This document shows, piece by piece, positions 42,652-51,187 of a stretch of DNA of 64,000 nt. Each line of letters opens with the position of its first letter. Position 1 is the stretch's first letter. The stretch comes from BHER01 sp051652245 (GTDB lineage: Bacteria; Bacillota_I; Bacilli_A; Culicoidibacterales; Culicoidibacteraceae), in contig JBOFTV010000075.1 in the NCBI GenBank assembly GCA_051652245.1, positions 1 to 64,000 of the forward strand, written 5' to 3'. The position numbers and the translations under genes are program-made. The notes under the pieces are model-generated. The model was not told where the DNA came from. It saw nothing but the letters and a program-made list of their open reading frames with translations, and made no database searches.

Positions 42652-44707
42652 TGAAGTGCTCCAAAAAAGAAATGGTTTTTTTCAATTAGAAAAAGACAAG
42701 GAGGCAATAATTGCTTTTCAAGAGGAAGTAGAGAATAAATTTTTTTCATTCGCTTCGGAGCAGGAAAGAATAGAATATTTAATTAAAGAAAATTATTATG
42801 AAGATTTTCTCGTAAAATATGAAATGTCATCGATTGTAAAGTTAACAGAATTGGTTTTTAGTTTTAACTTCAAGTTTCAATCATTTATGGCAATTTCAAA
42901 ATTTTATAAAGACTATGCCTTGAAATCAAATGATAAACAAAAATACCTTGAAAAATATGAGCATCGTGTGATTGCAACCGCGTTACACTTAGCACAAGGT
43001 GATGTGTTGCTGGCACAACGATTAATTATTGCAATGATTGAGCAAAGATATCAACCCGCAACACCAACATTTCTAAATTCGGGTCGAAAGCGCCGTGGCG
43101 AATTAGTTTCGTGCTTTCTCCTAGAATTAGATGATACCTTAAATTCGATTGGCTATAATATTAATACAGCCATGCAACTATCCAAAATAGGTGGTGGTGT
43201 CGCTTTGAATTTATCAAAACTAAGAGCAAGAAGTGAATCGATTAAAGAGGTATCACACGCTGCCAAAGGTGTGGTTCCTGTAATGAAGCTACTCGAAGAT
43301 TCATTTAACTATGCTGATCAAATGGGACAAAGAAAAGGTGCAGGTGCAGTATATCTAAACATTTTTCATGCAGATGTAGAAGAATTCTTAGATACAAAGA
43401 AAATTAATGCAGATGAAAAGAGCCGAATTCAAACGTTGTCATTAGGTCTAATTGTTCCAGATAAGTTTTTTGAATTGGCAAAGGAGAACAAGCCCTTCTA
43501 TACATTTATGCCATTATCGGTAGAGAAAGCCTATGGGCAATCTTTAGATGATATTGATATTGACACAATGTATGAAACACTTGTGGCCGATGACCGCGTT
43601 ATCAAGAAAGAAATGAGTGCAAGACAATTATTAACACAGATTGCAACAACACAATTTGAGTCAGGATATCCATATATTATGTATAAGTCGACAGCTAATC
43701 GTGAAAACCCACTGAAAAATATTGGTCAAATTAAAATGTCAAATCTTTGCACAGAAATTTTTCAATTACAAACGACCTCAGAAATCGCTGATTATGGTGG
43801 AACAGATAGTATCGGCTACGATATTTGTTGTAATTTAGGTTCACTAAATATTGTTAATGTAATGGAAGCAAAAGCAATAAAAGAGAGCGTTTTTGCAGGA
43901 ATGGATGCTTTAACAGCCGTAAGTGAGATGTCGCAAGTTGAAAATGCTCCAGGTGTTCAGCGAGCAAATGATGCCTTCCATTCAGTAGGATTGGGGGCCA
44001 TGAATTTACATGGCTACCTTGCTAAAAATAAAATTATGTATGAAAGCTCGGAAGCAAAAGATTTTGTGAGAACATTTTTTATGATGATTAATTTTTATTC
44101 AATTGAGCGTAGTATGGAAATTGCAAAAATGAAAGCTAAAACATTTCAAGACTTTGAAAAATCTGATTATGCTACAGGTGTTTATTTTGAAAAATATTTA
44201 ACAACAGACTATCGTCCAGCACTAGAGTATGTTCAAGCCTTATTTAATGGTATTAGTATTCCAACAATAGAACAGTGGTCTCAGTTAAAAGCGGATGTAC
44301 AAAAATACGGTTTGTATCACTCATATCGCTTAGCAATTGCACCTACGCAAAGCATTAGCTATATTCAAAATGCAACGCCGTCAATTATGCCGATTGTTGA
44401 TCATGTTGAATCAAGAACATATGGTAATGCAACAACATATTACCCGATGCCCTATTTATCAGTAGAAAACTTTTTTTACTATAAATCATCATATAATATG
44501 GATATGGAAAATGTTATTGATTTGGTAGCTGAAATTCAAACACATGTGGATCAAGGTATAAGTACGATTTTGTATGTGACAAATGAGGCTACAACGCGTG
44601 ATTTAGCAAGATTGTATCTCTATGCACACCACAAAGGGTTAAAAAGTTTATATTACACAAGAACAAAGAATTTAACAGTTGAAGAATGTATTGCTTGTGC
44701 AGTCTAA
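42623..44707 (+). CDS. nrdE: Class Ib ribonucleoside-diphosphate reductase alpha subunit
   Basis: 694 residues. Reduces ribonucleoside diphosphates to deoxyribonucleotides. Redox Cys in VSCFLLELDD (near 163), the radical Cys with Asn and Glu in NLCTE (near 373-377), partner Cys in CNLGSLN (near 402-408), and the C-terminal tail EECIACAV with a CxxC pair. Class Ib NrdE lacks the N-terminal ATP-cone, and none is seen here. The operon instead carries a separate ATP-cone protein after nrdF. ATG 42623 with AAAGGA 3 bases upstream; a TTG at 42620 is an alternative. Confidence 0.95.
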   Translation: MNLRYLELNNEVLQKRNGFFQLEKDKEAIIAFQEEVENKFFSFASEQERIEYLIKENYYEDFLVKYEMSSIVKLTELVFSFNFKFQSFMAISKFYKDYALKSNDKQKYLEKYEHRVIATALHLAQGDVLLAQRLIIAMIEQRYQPATPTFLNSGRKRRGELVSCFLLELDDTLNSIGYNINTAMQLSKIGGGVALNLSKLRARSESIKEVSHAAKGVVPVMKLLEDSFNYADQMGQRKGAGAVYLNIFHADVEEFLDTKKINADEKSRIQTLSLGLIVPDKFFELAKENKPFYTFMPLSVEKAYGQSLDDIDIDTMYETLVADDRVIKKEMSARQLLTQIATTQFESGYPYIMYKSTANRENPLKNIGQIKMSNLCTEIFQLQTTSEIADYGGTDSIGYDICCNLGSLNIVNVMEAKAIKESVFAGMDALTAVSEMSQVENAPGVQRANDAFHSVGLGAMNLHGYLAKNKIMYESSEAKDFVRTFFMMINFYSIERSMEIAKMKAKTFQDFEKSDYATGVYFEKYLTTDYRPALEYVQALFNGISIPTIEQWSQLKADVQKYGLYHSYRLAIAPTQSISYIQNATPSIMPIVDHVESRTYGNATTYYPMPYLSVENFFYYKSSYNMDMENVIDLVAEIQTHVDQGISTILYVTNEATTRDLARLYLYAHHKGLKSLYYTRTKNLTVEECIACAV

Positions 44708-44724
44708 AAGAATGAGGAATAAAA

Positions 44725-45702
44725 ATGAAAAAACAATATGAAGCAGTAAATTGGAATAAATCTGATGATGGATTTACAAAATTATTTTGGGACCAAAATG
44801 TGCGTCAATTTTGGGTGGATGAAGAAATCCCCCTTACTGATGATAAGTTAACATGGATGGCCCTAATGCCAGAAGAGAAAAGAGCATACGAACATGTCAT
44901 TGGCGGACTAACATTATTAGACACTGAGCAAGGTAGTACAGGAATGCCGCTAATTGCTAAGGCGGTAGATAAGCTGCAGCAAAAAGCAGTGTTATCGTTT
45001 ATGGGGTCAATGGAGCATATGCATGCTAAAAGTTATAGTAGCATTTATTCGACACTATGTAATATGGAACGGATTGATCAAATTTTTGATTGGGTGAAAG
45101 AAAATCCTTTTTTACAGCAAAAGTTAGAATTTATCGTTAGTAAGTACGAAGCAATAACAGATAATAAGTCGCTATATTTAGCAATGGTTGCTAGTGTATT
45201 TCTCGAAACATTTCTCTTTTATTCAGGCTTTTTCTATCCATTATATTTGGCCGGTCAAGGAAAGCTAGTAAATAGTGGTGAAATCATCAATTTGATAATT
45301 AGGGATGAATCAGTGCATGGTGCATATGTTGGCTTGCTAGCACAAGAAGTGTTTGCAAAGCTTTCAACAAAAGAACAAGTCTATGTTGAAAAAGAAGTGT
45401 TAAATATCTTAGAGTATCTTGCAAATGTTGAACGGCATTATGTTGTTGAAATTTATAGTCAAATTGGCTTAGTTGACTCTGTTAACACTTTTGTTTCCTA
45501 TAATGCAGATAAGGCAATGATGAATTTAGGTTTTGAACCATTTTACGATATTACAGAAGACTTAGTAAACCCAATTGTTATTAATGGGATGCGAACTGAC
45601 ACGAAGAACCATGATTTTTTTTCAACTAAAGGAAATGGTTATATTAAAACCACAAGTGTTGAACCACTGAAGGACGAAGATTTTATTTTTGATGGAAAGT
45701 AG
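44725..45702 (+). CDS. nrdF: Class Ib ribonucleoside-diphosphate reductase beta subunit
   Basis: 325 residues. Ferritin-like radical-generating subunit with a di-manganese (or di-iron) site. Ligand motifs: LTLLDTEQG (Asp near 69), MEHMHAKSYS (Glu, His and the radical Tyr, near 99-108), FLETFLFYSGF (Glu near 160), and RDESVHGAYVG (Glu and His near 194-197). All ligands and the Tyr are present. It lies 17 bases after nrdE and is followed 9 bases later by the ATP-cone gene, with no terminator between. Confidence 0.96.
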   Translation: MKKQYEAVNWNKSDDGFTKLFWDQNVRQFWVDEEIPLTDDKLTWMALMPEEKRAYEHVIGGLTLLDTEQGSTGMPLIAKAVDKLQQKAVLSFMGSMEHMHAKSYSSIYSTLCNMERIDQIFDWVKENPFLQQKLEFIVSKYEAITDNKSLYLAMVASVFLETFLFYSGFFYPLYLAGQGKLVNSGEIINLIIRDESVHGAYVGLLAQEVFAKLSTKEQVYVEKEVLNILEYLANVERHYVVEIYSQIGLVDSVNTFVSYNADKAMMNLGFEPFYDITEDLVNPIVINGMRTDTKNHDFFSTKGNGYIKTTSVEPLKDEDFIFDGK

Positions 45703-45711
45703 GAATAAATT

Positions 45712-46014
45712 ATGACGATTCAATATCATGAAGTAGTGAAAAGAGATGGCATGAGAATGCGCTTTGATGTAATTAAAATTGTAAATGCCATTCAAAAATC
45801 AGCGTGGGCTGCGGGCGTAGAACTTGACTATGAATTAATTAGAACAGATATTACGAGTCCTTTAGAGCAGGAAATTATGAAACGACCACTAAAGGTGGAA
45901 GAAATTCAAGATTTTGTGGAAGAGGGCTTAATGAAACATTATCCGAAAGTCGCTAAAACATATATTCTTTATCGAGATATGCGAAATAGGGAACGCGCTA
46001 AAAAAAGTCGGTAA
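45712..46014 (+). CDS. Free-standing ATP-cone domain protein
   Basis: 100 residues that are almost entirely one ATP-cone, the nucleotide-binding regulatory domain found at the N-terminus of NrdA, some NrdB and NrdD, and in NrdR. It starts with V-KRDGMRMRFD--KI-NAI (family nucleotide-binding start, about residues 8-27) and ends with KVAKTYILYRDMR (about 80-92), the usual last helix. There is no zinc ribbon (no CxxC), so it is not NrdR, and it is not fused to a reductase subunit. AGGAA precedes the ATG, 9 bases after nrdF, and a strong terminator follows. Inferred role: allosteric (ATP/dATP) control of NrdEF in trans. Confidence 0.85.
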   Translation: MTIQYHEVVKRDGMRMRFDVIKIVNAIQKSAWAAGVELDYELIRTDITSPLEQEIMKRPLKVEEIQDFVEEGLMKHYPKVAKTYILYRDMRNRERAKKSR

Positions 46015-46020
46015 TAAGTT

Positions 46021-46061
46021 AAAAAGTTGCTAAAACAAGCTAGAGTTTAGTGACTTTTTTT
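46021..46061 (+). terminator. Terminator of the nrd operon
   Basis: 14-bp stem AAAAAGTTGCTAAA (46021-46034) with TTTAGTGACTTTTT (46046-46059), two G-U pairs, 11-base loop, T-run included. Confidence 0.85.
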
Positions 46062-46069
46062 GCTATAAT
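46061..46069 (+). promoter_or_regulatory. NAMPT-ald promoter (extended -10)
   Basis: TGCTATAAT at 46061-46069 directly after the nrd terminator, 32 bases before the NAMPT start codon. Confidence 0.6.
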
Positions 46070-46100
46070 GAAAGGAGACTTTTGAAGGGAGACACTAAAC

Positions 46101-47567
46101 ATGGGAAATATTATTTTACAAACAGATAGCTACAAACTTAGTCACTTTCAACAATTTCCCGATAATATGGTATATATGTTCGATTACATCGAATCAAGAG
46201 GTGGTAAATACGGGTATACACGCTTTTTTGGGTTACAGTATTATCTTAAAAAATATCTTTGTCAAACAATAACAATTGAAATGCTAGAAGAGGCGAAATT
46301 ACTTGCACAATGGCATGGAGTTCCCTTTAATTATGAGGGTTGGTTGTATATTATTAATGAGTTAGAGGGCAAAATTCCTATAAGAATTCGGGCTGTAGAC
46401 GAGGGGAGTGTTATTCCCAATCATGAAGTACTTGTCACAATTGAAAGTACAAATGAGCATGTTCCGTGGGTTGTTGGCTGGGTTGAAACGCTATTAATGA
46501 AAATCTGGTACCCCATAACGGTTGCAACATTTAGCTATAAAATCAAGTTAATGATTGAAGCCTTTTTAGATACAACCTCAGATAATAAAGTAGCAGAATT
46601 ACCATTTAAGTTACATGATTTTGGTTATCGCGGTGTTTCCAGCGAAGAAAGTGCAGGCATTGGTGGGATGGCCCATTTGCTTAATTTTAAGGGGACGGAT
46701 ACAATTGCGGGACTCCTTTATGCTAAAAATTATTATAATGCTGTAGAACCAGGATTTAGTGTGCCCGCAAGCGAGCATAGTACAATGACCTCTTGGGGGG
46801 AAAGTGGTGAAGAATCAGCATTTAGAAATATGATTAAAAAGCACCAACAATATCCGATAATTAGTATCGTAGCAGACTCGTATAATTACTGGGAAGCAGT
46901 AGCAGACTTATTAGGTAAAAAATTAAAAGCGGAGATATTAGCGCATGATGGCTTTATTGTTATTCGTCCCGATAGCGGTGATGCAGTAACTAATGTGCTA
47001 TTTGCATTAGAGCAATCAGAAAAATATTTTGGTTGCCAGCTCAACAGCAAAGGTTATAAGGTCTTAAATAAAATAAGAATACTACAAGGGGATGGTATTA
47101 GTGAAGATAAGATTTACGATATTTTAAGATCGATTACAAATTTTACAAAAGATAATAAATCCAAGGGATACTCGGCTGAAAATCTGGTATTTGGGTGTGG
47201 AGGTGCATTGTTACAAGGTAATAGTAAATCTAGCATTAATCGCGATACCCATAAATTTGCGATGAAATGCTCAGCAATTGGTTTCAAAAAAAAGGGGGAG
47301 AGCCAAATAACTTTACGGGAAGTATTTAAAGATCCAATTACAGATAGAGGGAAATTAAGCAAAAAAGGCCGCTTGGATTTAATTTTAGTTGATGGTATTC
47401 CCAAAACAATTGTGATTAATGATTTTCCGGTAGGAAAGCATCATCCAGATTCAATCTTAGAAACAGTTTTTGAGAATGGTATTCTCAAAAAAGCGTATCG
47501 CTGGGATCAAATTTCTGGCAATGACAAACTTTATCCCCAAAAATTCCCTAGTGGAGTGCAAAAATAA
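46101..47567 (+). CDS. Nicotinamide phosphoribosyltransferase (NAMPT/NadV type)
   Basis: 488 residues, full length for NAMPT. Makes nicotinamide mononucleotide from nicotinamide and PRPP, the first step of the NAD salvage route that bypasses nicotinamidase. Motifs: TDSYKLSHFQQFP (about residues 8-20), YIESRGGKY (about 30-38), FHDFGYRGVSSEE-like KLHDFGYRGVS (about 170-180), ASEHSTMTSWG near 226, and RPDSGD (near 293-298). This enzyme is patchily distributed in bacteria, often on phages or plasmids, so past transfer is possible. The context here (nrd, ald) looks chromosomal. Confidence 0.93.
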   Translation: MGNIILQTDSYKLSHFQQFPDNMVYMFDYIESRGGKYGYTRFFGLQYYLKKYLCQTITIEMLEEAKLLAQWHGVPFNYEGWLYIINELEGKIPIRIRAVDEGSVIPNHEVLVTIESTNEHVPWVVGWVETLLMKIWYPITVATFSYKIKLMIEAFLDTTSDNKVAELPFKLHDFGYRGVSSEESAGIGGMAHLLNFKGTDTIAGLLYAKNYYNAVEPGFSVPASEHSTMTSWGESGEESAFRNMIKKHQQYPIISIVADSYNYWEAVADLLGKKLKAEILAHDGFIVIRPDSGDAVTNVLFALEQSEKYFGCQLNSKGYKVLNKIRILQGDGISEDKIYDILRSITNFTKDNKSKGYSAENLVFGCGGALLQGNSKSSINRDTHKFAMKCSAIGFKKKGESQITLREVFKDPITDRGKLSKKGRLDLILVDGIPKTIVINDFPVGKHHPDSILETVFENGILKKAYRWDQISGNDKLYPQKFPSGVQK

Positions 47568-47580
47568 GGAGAATGTGTGA

Positions 47581-48669
47581 ATGAAAATAGGTGTAATAAA
47601 AGAAATTAAAAATCAGGAATCACGAGTAGGGCTAACACCAAACCATGTGCAAGCGCTGGTATTAAATAAGCATGTTGTGTATGTTGAATATGATGCGGGT
47701 AAAGGAAGTGGTTTTGAGGATAGTGAGTACCTACAGGCTGGAGCACAGCTAACGGATGCCAGCACAGCGTGGAGTAATGCTGATCTGATAATAAAGGTTA
47801 AAGAGCCAATTGAAACGGAATATAAATATTTTAGAGCCGGACTAATAATCTACACTTATTTTCATTTGGCCTCAAACAGAGAACTAACATTAGAATTACT
47901 CAAAGCAAAAGTAACTGCAGTAGCATATGAGACGGTGGAATTACCAGATAAAAGTTTACCACTACTAACGCCCATGAGTGAAATTGCGGGGAAAATGGCC
48001 GTCCAAGTAGGAGCGCATTTTCTGGAAAAACATGCGGGTGGCCGGGGTGTATTATTATCGGGTATTCCTGGTGTTAAAAAGGGGAAAGTATTGATCATAG
48101 GTGGTGGTGTAGTTGGTGTAAATGCTGCTAAAGTTGCTAGTGGAATGGGAGCAAAGGTCACTTTACTAGATCGAAATATTGAGCGTCTGCGCTACCTTGA
48201 AACGCTATTTCACAATGAAATTGAATTGCTTGTTTCCACACCGGCAACCATTGAACACGAGGTTAAAGATACTGATTTGTTAATTGGTGCCGTTTTGGTT
48301 ACTGGTTCTGTTGCTCCAAAGCTTGTTAGTGAACAAATGGTGAAAACAATGCCAAGTGGAAGCGTTATTGTTGATGTTGCAATTGATCAAGGTGGATGTA
48401 TTGCAACAATGGATCACTATACAACACATGAGCAACCAATATATATTAAACATGATGTAATCCACTATGCTGTTGCAAATATGCCTGGTGCAGTGGCACG
48501 AACATCAACAATTGGTTTAACAAATGCTACGGTCAAATATGTAAATATCATAGCTGATCATGGTTTAGAACGAGCAGTTAAATTGAATCCAGAATTATTA
48601 TTAGGAGTAAATACAATAGGGGGGAAAGTTACTTGCAAAGAAGTTGAAAAAGCCCATTTTTCAGATTGA
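47581..48669 (+). CDS. ald: Alanine dehydrogenase
   Basis: 362 residues. NAD-dependent reversible deamination of L-alanine to pyruvate and ammonia. MKIGVIKEIKNQESRVGLTP at the N-terminus carries the substrate Arg. KVKEP is near 74, and the Rossmann loop KVLIIGGGVVGVNAAK is at about 167-182, with DVAIDQGG near 266-273. The ATG follows AAGGAG-ATGTGTGA by a short spacer. It is 13 bases after the NAMPT gene, so the pair is probably cotranscribed; NAD salvage and an NAD enzyme are a plausible but weak link. Confidence 0.95.
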   Translation: MKIGVIKEIKNQESRVGLTPNHVQALVLNKHVVYVEYDAGKGSGFEDSEYLQAGAQLTDASTAWSNADLIIKVKEPIETEYKYFRAGLIIYTYFHLASNRELTLELLKAKVTAVAYETVELPDKSLPLLTPMSEIAGKMAVQVGAHFLEKHAGGRGVLLSGIPGVKKGKVLIIGGGVVGVNAAKVASGMGAKVTLLDRNIERLRYLETLFHNEIELLVSTPATIEHEVKDTDLLIGAVLVTGSVAPKLVSEQMVKTMPSGSVIVDVAIDQGGCIATMDHYTTHEQPIYIKHDVIHYAVANMPGAVARTSTIGLTNATVKYVNIIADHGLERAVKLNPELLLGVNTIGGKVTCKEVEKAHFSD

Positions 48670-48677
48670 TATACCGT

Positions 48678-48704
48678 AAAGCATAAGGGGAGAGTGCTTT
48701 TTTT
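48678..48704 (+). terminator. ald terminator
   Basis: AAAGCA (48678-48683) pairs with TGCTTT (48695-48700), followed by more T residues. Confidence 0.7.
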
Positions 48705-48715
48705 GGGGGGTAATA

Positions 48716-48744
48716 TTGACTAATAAAGAAGAACATGAGATAAT
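48716..48744 (+). promoter_or_regulatory. Promoter of the teichoic-acid-type transferase gene (TTGACT-17-GATAAT)
   Basis: -35 TTGACT (48716-48721), 17-bp spacer, -10 GATAAT (48739-48744) with TG at 48736-48737. Confidence 0.75.
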
Positions 48745-48773
48745 TATTTAATCTATTTAAAAGGAGGGGTAAG

Positions 48774-49760
48774 ATGGGAAAAAGTAAGTTGTTTTTTTCT
48801 TTTATGGAAGTCATCAAAGTGATTTATATTTTAATTTATAGCGTTACCTATGCGATTGCCACTTTTTTAATAAAAAAAAGAGCAGTTAATACAGTGATTA
48901 TTGCAAAGCATAGCAATAATGCCAAAAACTATATTCATGAAAAAGCAGAAGAAACCTACATTTTAATTTCTGATAATAAAAATATGCAAAATTTTTGTAA
49001 GAAGGATAAAAACTGTACCCAAATAATAGATTTGTGCCTGCTTTCAACGCTATCACAAATAATAGCAATAATAAAGGCCGATAAAATTGTGATTGATGAT
49101 TATTATGGACCACTTTATCTCATTGATAATCGCAAAAAAATCATTAATATTTGGCATTCTTATGCAATTTATAAAAAAATAGGCTTGGATGCGCCATTAT
49201 ATTCTAAAAGAAAGAGTTTGTCGATCAAAAGATTTTATAAAAACTACCAAAGGCTAGATGTGATTTTTGTCAGAAGTGAATTAGAGAAAGAAATTTTCGC
49301 CAATTCTTTTAAAGTTAATCAAGAAAAAATGGAAATAAATGCTTGCTATTATGAGACAACATTACCAGCAGAAATAAATAATAAAAAGCGCGATAAAGTA
49401 GTCCTATATGCACCAACACATCGACCATATGACTATGATTACAATAAGATATATCATTTTCTTGTCAAAAAATTTAGTCACCATAAAGTTATTCCAATCT
49501 ATCATCAAATAACCTTAAAAGAAAGCCCGGATAAATTATTAGGAATTGATGCGACAAAAACAATTGATAGTATTATAAAAACAGCAGAAATAATGGTAAC
49601 AGACTACTCTTCACTATTAATTGAGGTGTATGAACTCGCAAAAGAAGTAGATGTATATCAAATTATTGATGAAGCTGATTTTGATAAATATAATGAAATA
49701 CAGGGATTAAACAGCAAGTATTATCCACAAATGCATAAGAAGATATATTTCAAGAGTTAA
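48774..49760 (+). CDS. CDP-glycerol glycerophosphotransferase family protein (TagB/TagF-like)
   Basis: 328 residues. N-terminal hydrophobic segment (about residues 13-32) followed by a GT-B-like glycerophosphotransferase domain. Family motifs: NIWHSYAIYKKIG (about 125-137; equivalent to the WHGTPLKK motif), VLYAPTHRP (about 206-214) and VTDYSSLLIEV (about 276-286). Short for TagF (about 720), closer to TagB-type primases (about 380). It likely transfers glycerol-phosphate or ribitol-phosphate to a lipid-linked wall teichoic acid precursor. AAGGAGGGG is upstream. It has its own promoter and terminator. Confidence 0.87.
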   Translation: MGKSKLFFSFMEVIKVIYILIYSVTYAIATFLIKKRAVNTVIIAKHSNNAKNYIHEKAEETYILISDNKNMQNFCKKDKNCTQIIDLCLLSTLSQIIAIIKADKIVIDDYYGPLYLIDNRKKIINIWHSYAIYKKIGLDAPLYSKRKSLSIKRFYKNYQRLDVIFVRSELEKEIFANSFKVNQEKMEINACYYETTLPAEINNKKRDKVVLYAPTHRPYDYDYNKIYHFLVKKFSHHKVIPIYHQITLKESPDKLLGIDATKTIDSIIKTAEIMVTDYSSLLIEVYELAKEVDVYQIIDEADFDKYNEIQGLNSKYYPQMHKKIYFKS

Positions 49761-49779
49761 TTAACAGTTAACTCTTTTT
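49752..49779 (+). terminator. Terminator after the TagB/F-like gene
   Basis: AAGAGTTAA (49752-49760) and TTAACTCTT (49768-49776) form a 9-bp stem containing the stop codon, followed by T residues. Confidence 0.75.
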
Positions 49780-49801
49780 AACAAATGAAAGTAGGTATAT
49801 G

Positions 49802-50926
49802 ATGAAAATTATTGTAGCTCCGGATTCATATAAAGAGAGCTTAGACGCAGTAGACGTTGCAAATGCTATGGAAGCTGGAATTTACAAGGTCTACCCCCAA
49901 GCAAAAGTTGTTAAGGTACCGATTGCTGATGGCGGAGAGGGAACAATTAAAGTAATTGAGATGCACTGTGGCGGAATAGTAAAGACCAAAATGGTTTGTG
50001 GGGCAGATGCTAACATGGTGGAAGCTCGTTATTTAATGCTGGAAGATACGGCAATAATTGAAATTGCTACGGCAAGTGGATTAGAACAAATAGACAAGGA
50101 ACAGCGCAATCCCTTTACTGCTACTAGCTTTGGAGCAGGATCATTAATGCTAGATGCCCTGGAGACAGGGTGTAAGAAATTTATCATTGGCCTAGGTGGA
50201 AGCGCTTGTAATGATGGTGGATCTGGATTATTGCAAGCACTGGGTGTTAAGCTCTTAGATAAGCAAAAACAAAGCGTTATGCTCGGTAATAACGGATTAG
50301 CGGATGTTGCAAGCGTCAATTTTACTGATTTTTATAATAAATATGGTGATATTGAAATAATCATTGCATCAGACGTCACAAATCCGCTGTTAGGAAAAAA
50401 GGGTGCAAGTTTTACCTTTGGAAAACAAAAGGGTGCTAAAAATGATTTAGAATTACGTCTTTTGGATGAAAATATAGCAGTTTTTTCCAAAAAAATAGTG
50501 GCTAAAATAGGTGTGGATCACACTAAAACAGCTGGTGCAGGAGCTGCAGGGGGAATTGGATTTGCCTTGATGTGTTTAAGTAAAAATGTAGAGACAAAAT
50601 CAGGAATTGAAGTCGTGTTAGATATTATTAACTTTGACGCATACTTAGATGATGCAGCCTTAGTATTAACAGGTGAAGGTGCTACAGATTTTCAAACAGC
50701 TTATGGAAAAGCACCGATTGGCGTAGCAAGAAGAGCTAAAATTAAAAAGGTGCCAACAGTAATTATTTCAGGAAAAGTAGAGGGTGACTTGACGCTATTA
50801 TATGATGAGGGTGTCAAAGCAGCATTTAGCGTACTGCACACAATTACAACATTGAAAACAGCAATGAAAGATGCCGCAGAAAATATTACCTACACAACAG
50901 AAGCAGTGATCAGACTATTTGCATGA
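49802..50926 (+). CDS. garK: Glycerate kinase
   Basis: 374 residues, GarK/GlxK (type I glycerate kinase) family, which phosphorylates D-glycerate to 2-phosphoglycerate. APDSYKESL (about residues 5-13), IADGGEGT (about 40-47), GLGGSACNDGG (about 129-139), GAGAAGGIGFAL (about 241-252) and LTGEG-TD-QT (near 287-297) are all typical. Start ATG 49802 or the adjacent ATG 49799; the ribosome site GTAGG favours neither clearly. The TGA stop overlaps an ATG (ATGA) that opens the frameshifted GIY-YIG gene. Confidence 0.93.
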   Translation: MKIIVAPDSYKESLDAVDVANAMEAGIYKVYPQAKVVKVPIADGGEGTIKVIEMHCGGIVKTKMVCGADANMVEARYLMLEDTAIIEIATASGLEQIDKEQRNPFTATSFGAGSLMLDALETGCKKFIIGLGGSACNDGGSGLLQALGVKLLDKQKQSVMLGNNGLADVASVNFTDFYNKYGDIEIIIASDVTNPLLGKKGASFTFGKQKGAKNDLELRLLDENIAVFSKKIVAKIGVDHTKTAGAGAAGGIGFALMCLSKNVETKSGIEVVLDIINFDAYLDDAALVLTGEGATDFQTAYGKAPIGVARRAKIKKVPTVIISGKVEGDLTLLYDEGVKAAFSVLHTITTLKTAMKDAAENITYTTEAVIRLFA

Positions 50927-51187
50927 AAAGTTCATTATGTCTATATCTTAAAATGTAGTGATTCTTCATTATACACAGGATATACGACAAATATTGATAA
51001 GCGAATTGATGTTCATAATAAAGGAAAAGGTGCTAAATATACCCGCGGAAAAGGACCCGTCAAATTAGTTTATCAAGAGAATTACTTTTCTAAATCAGTC
51101 GCACTCAAACGCGAACATGGAATTAAGAAATTAACAAAAAAACAGAAAGAGAGCTTAATTATGAAAGCTTCTGGGGGAAAAAAATGA
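50923..51187 (+). pseudogene. GIY-YIG nuclease-family gene (UPF0213/YhbQ) frameshifted at codon 2-3
   Basis: From 50927 to 51187, in the garK frame just after its TGA, lies an intact GIY-YIG domain: HYVYILKC, SSLYTGYTTNIDKR, GKGAKYTRGKGP and VALKREHGIKKLTKKQK, ending in TGA that overlaps the next ATG. No usual start codon exists in this frame. An ATG at 50923 (overlapping the garK stop as ATGA) enters it only if one A is removed from the AAAA run at 50926-50929, which would give M-K-V-H-Y-V-Y. A one-base frameshift (real mutation, sequencing error or programmed slip) is the simplest reading. UGA read-through from garK is a remote alternative. Confidence 0.8.

Noticed and set aside
50924..51187. 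UGA read as an amino acid (alternative genetic code) joining garK and the GIY-YIG domain
   Set aside because: uvrC, rdgB, the M42-coupled gene and others end in TGA at family-typical lengths, and Trp is encoded by TGG. A one-base frameshift explains the locus more simply.
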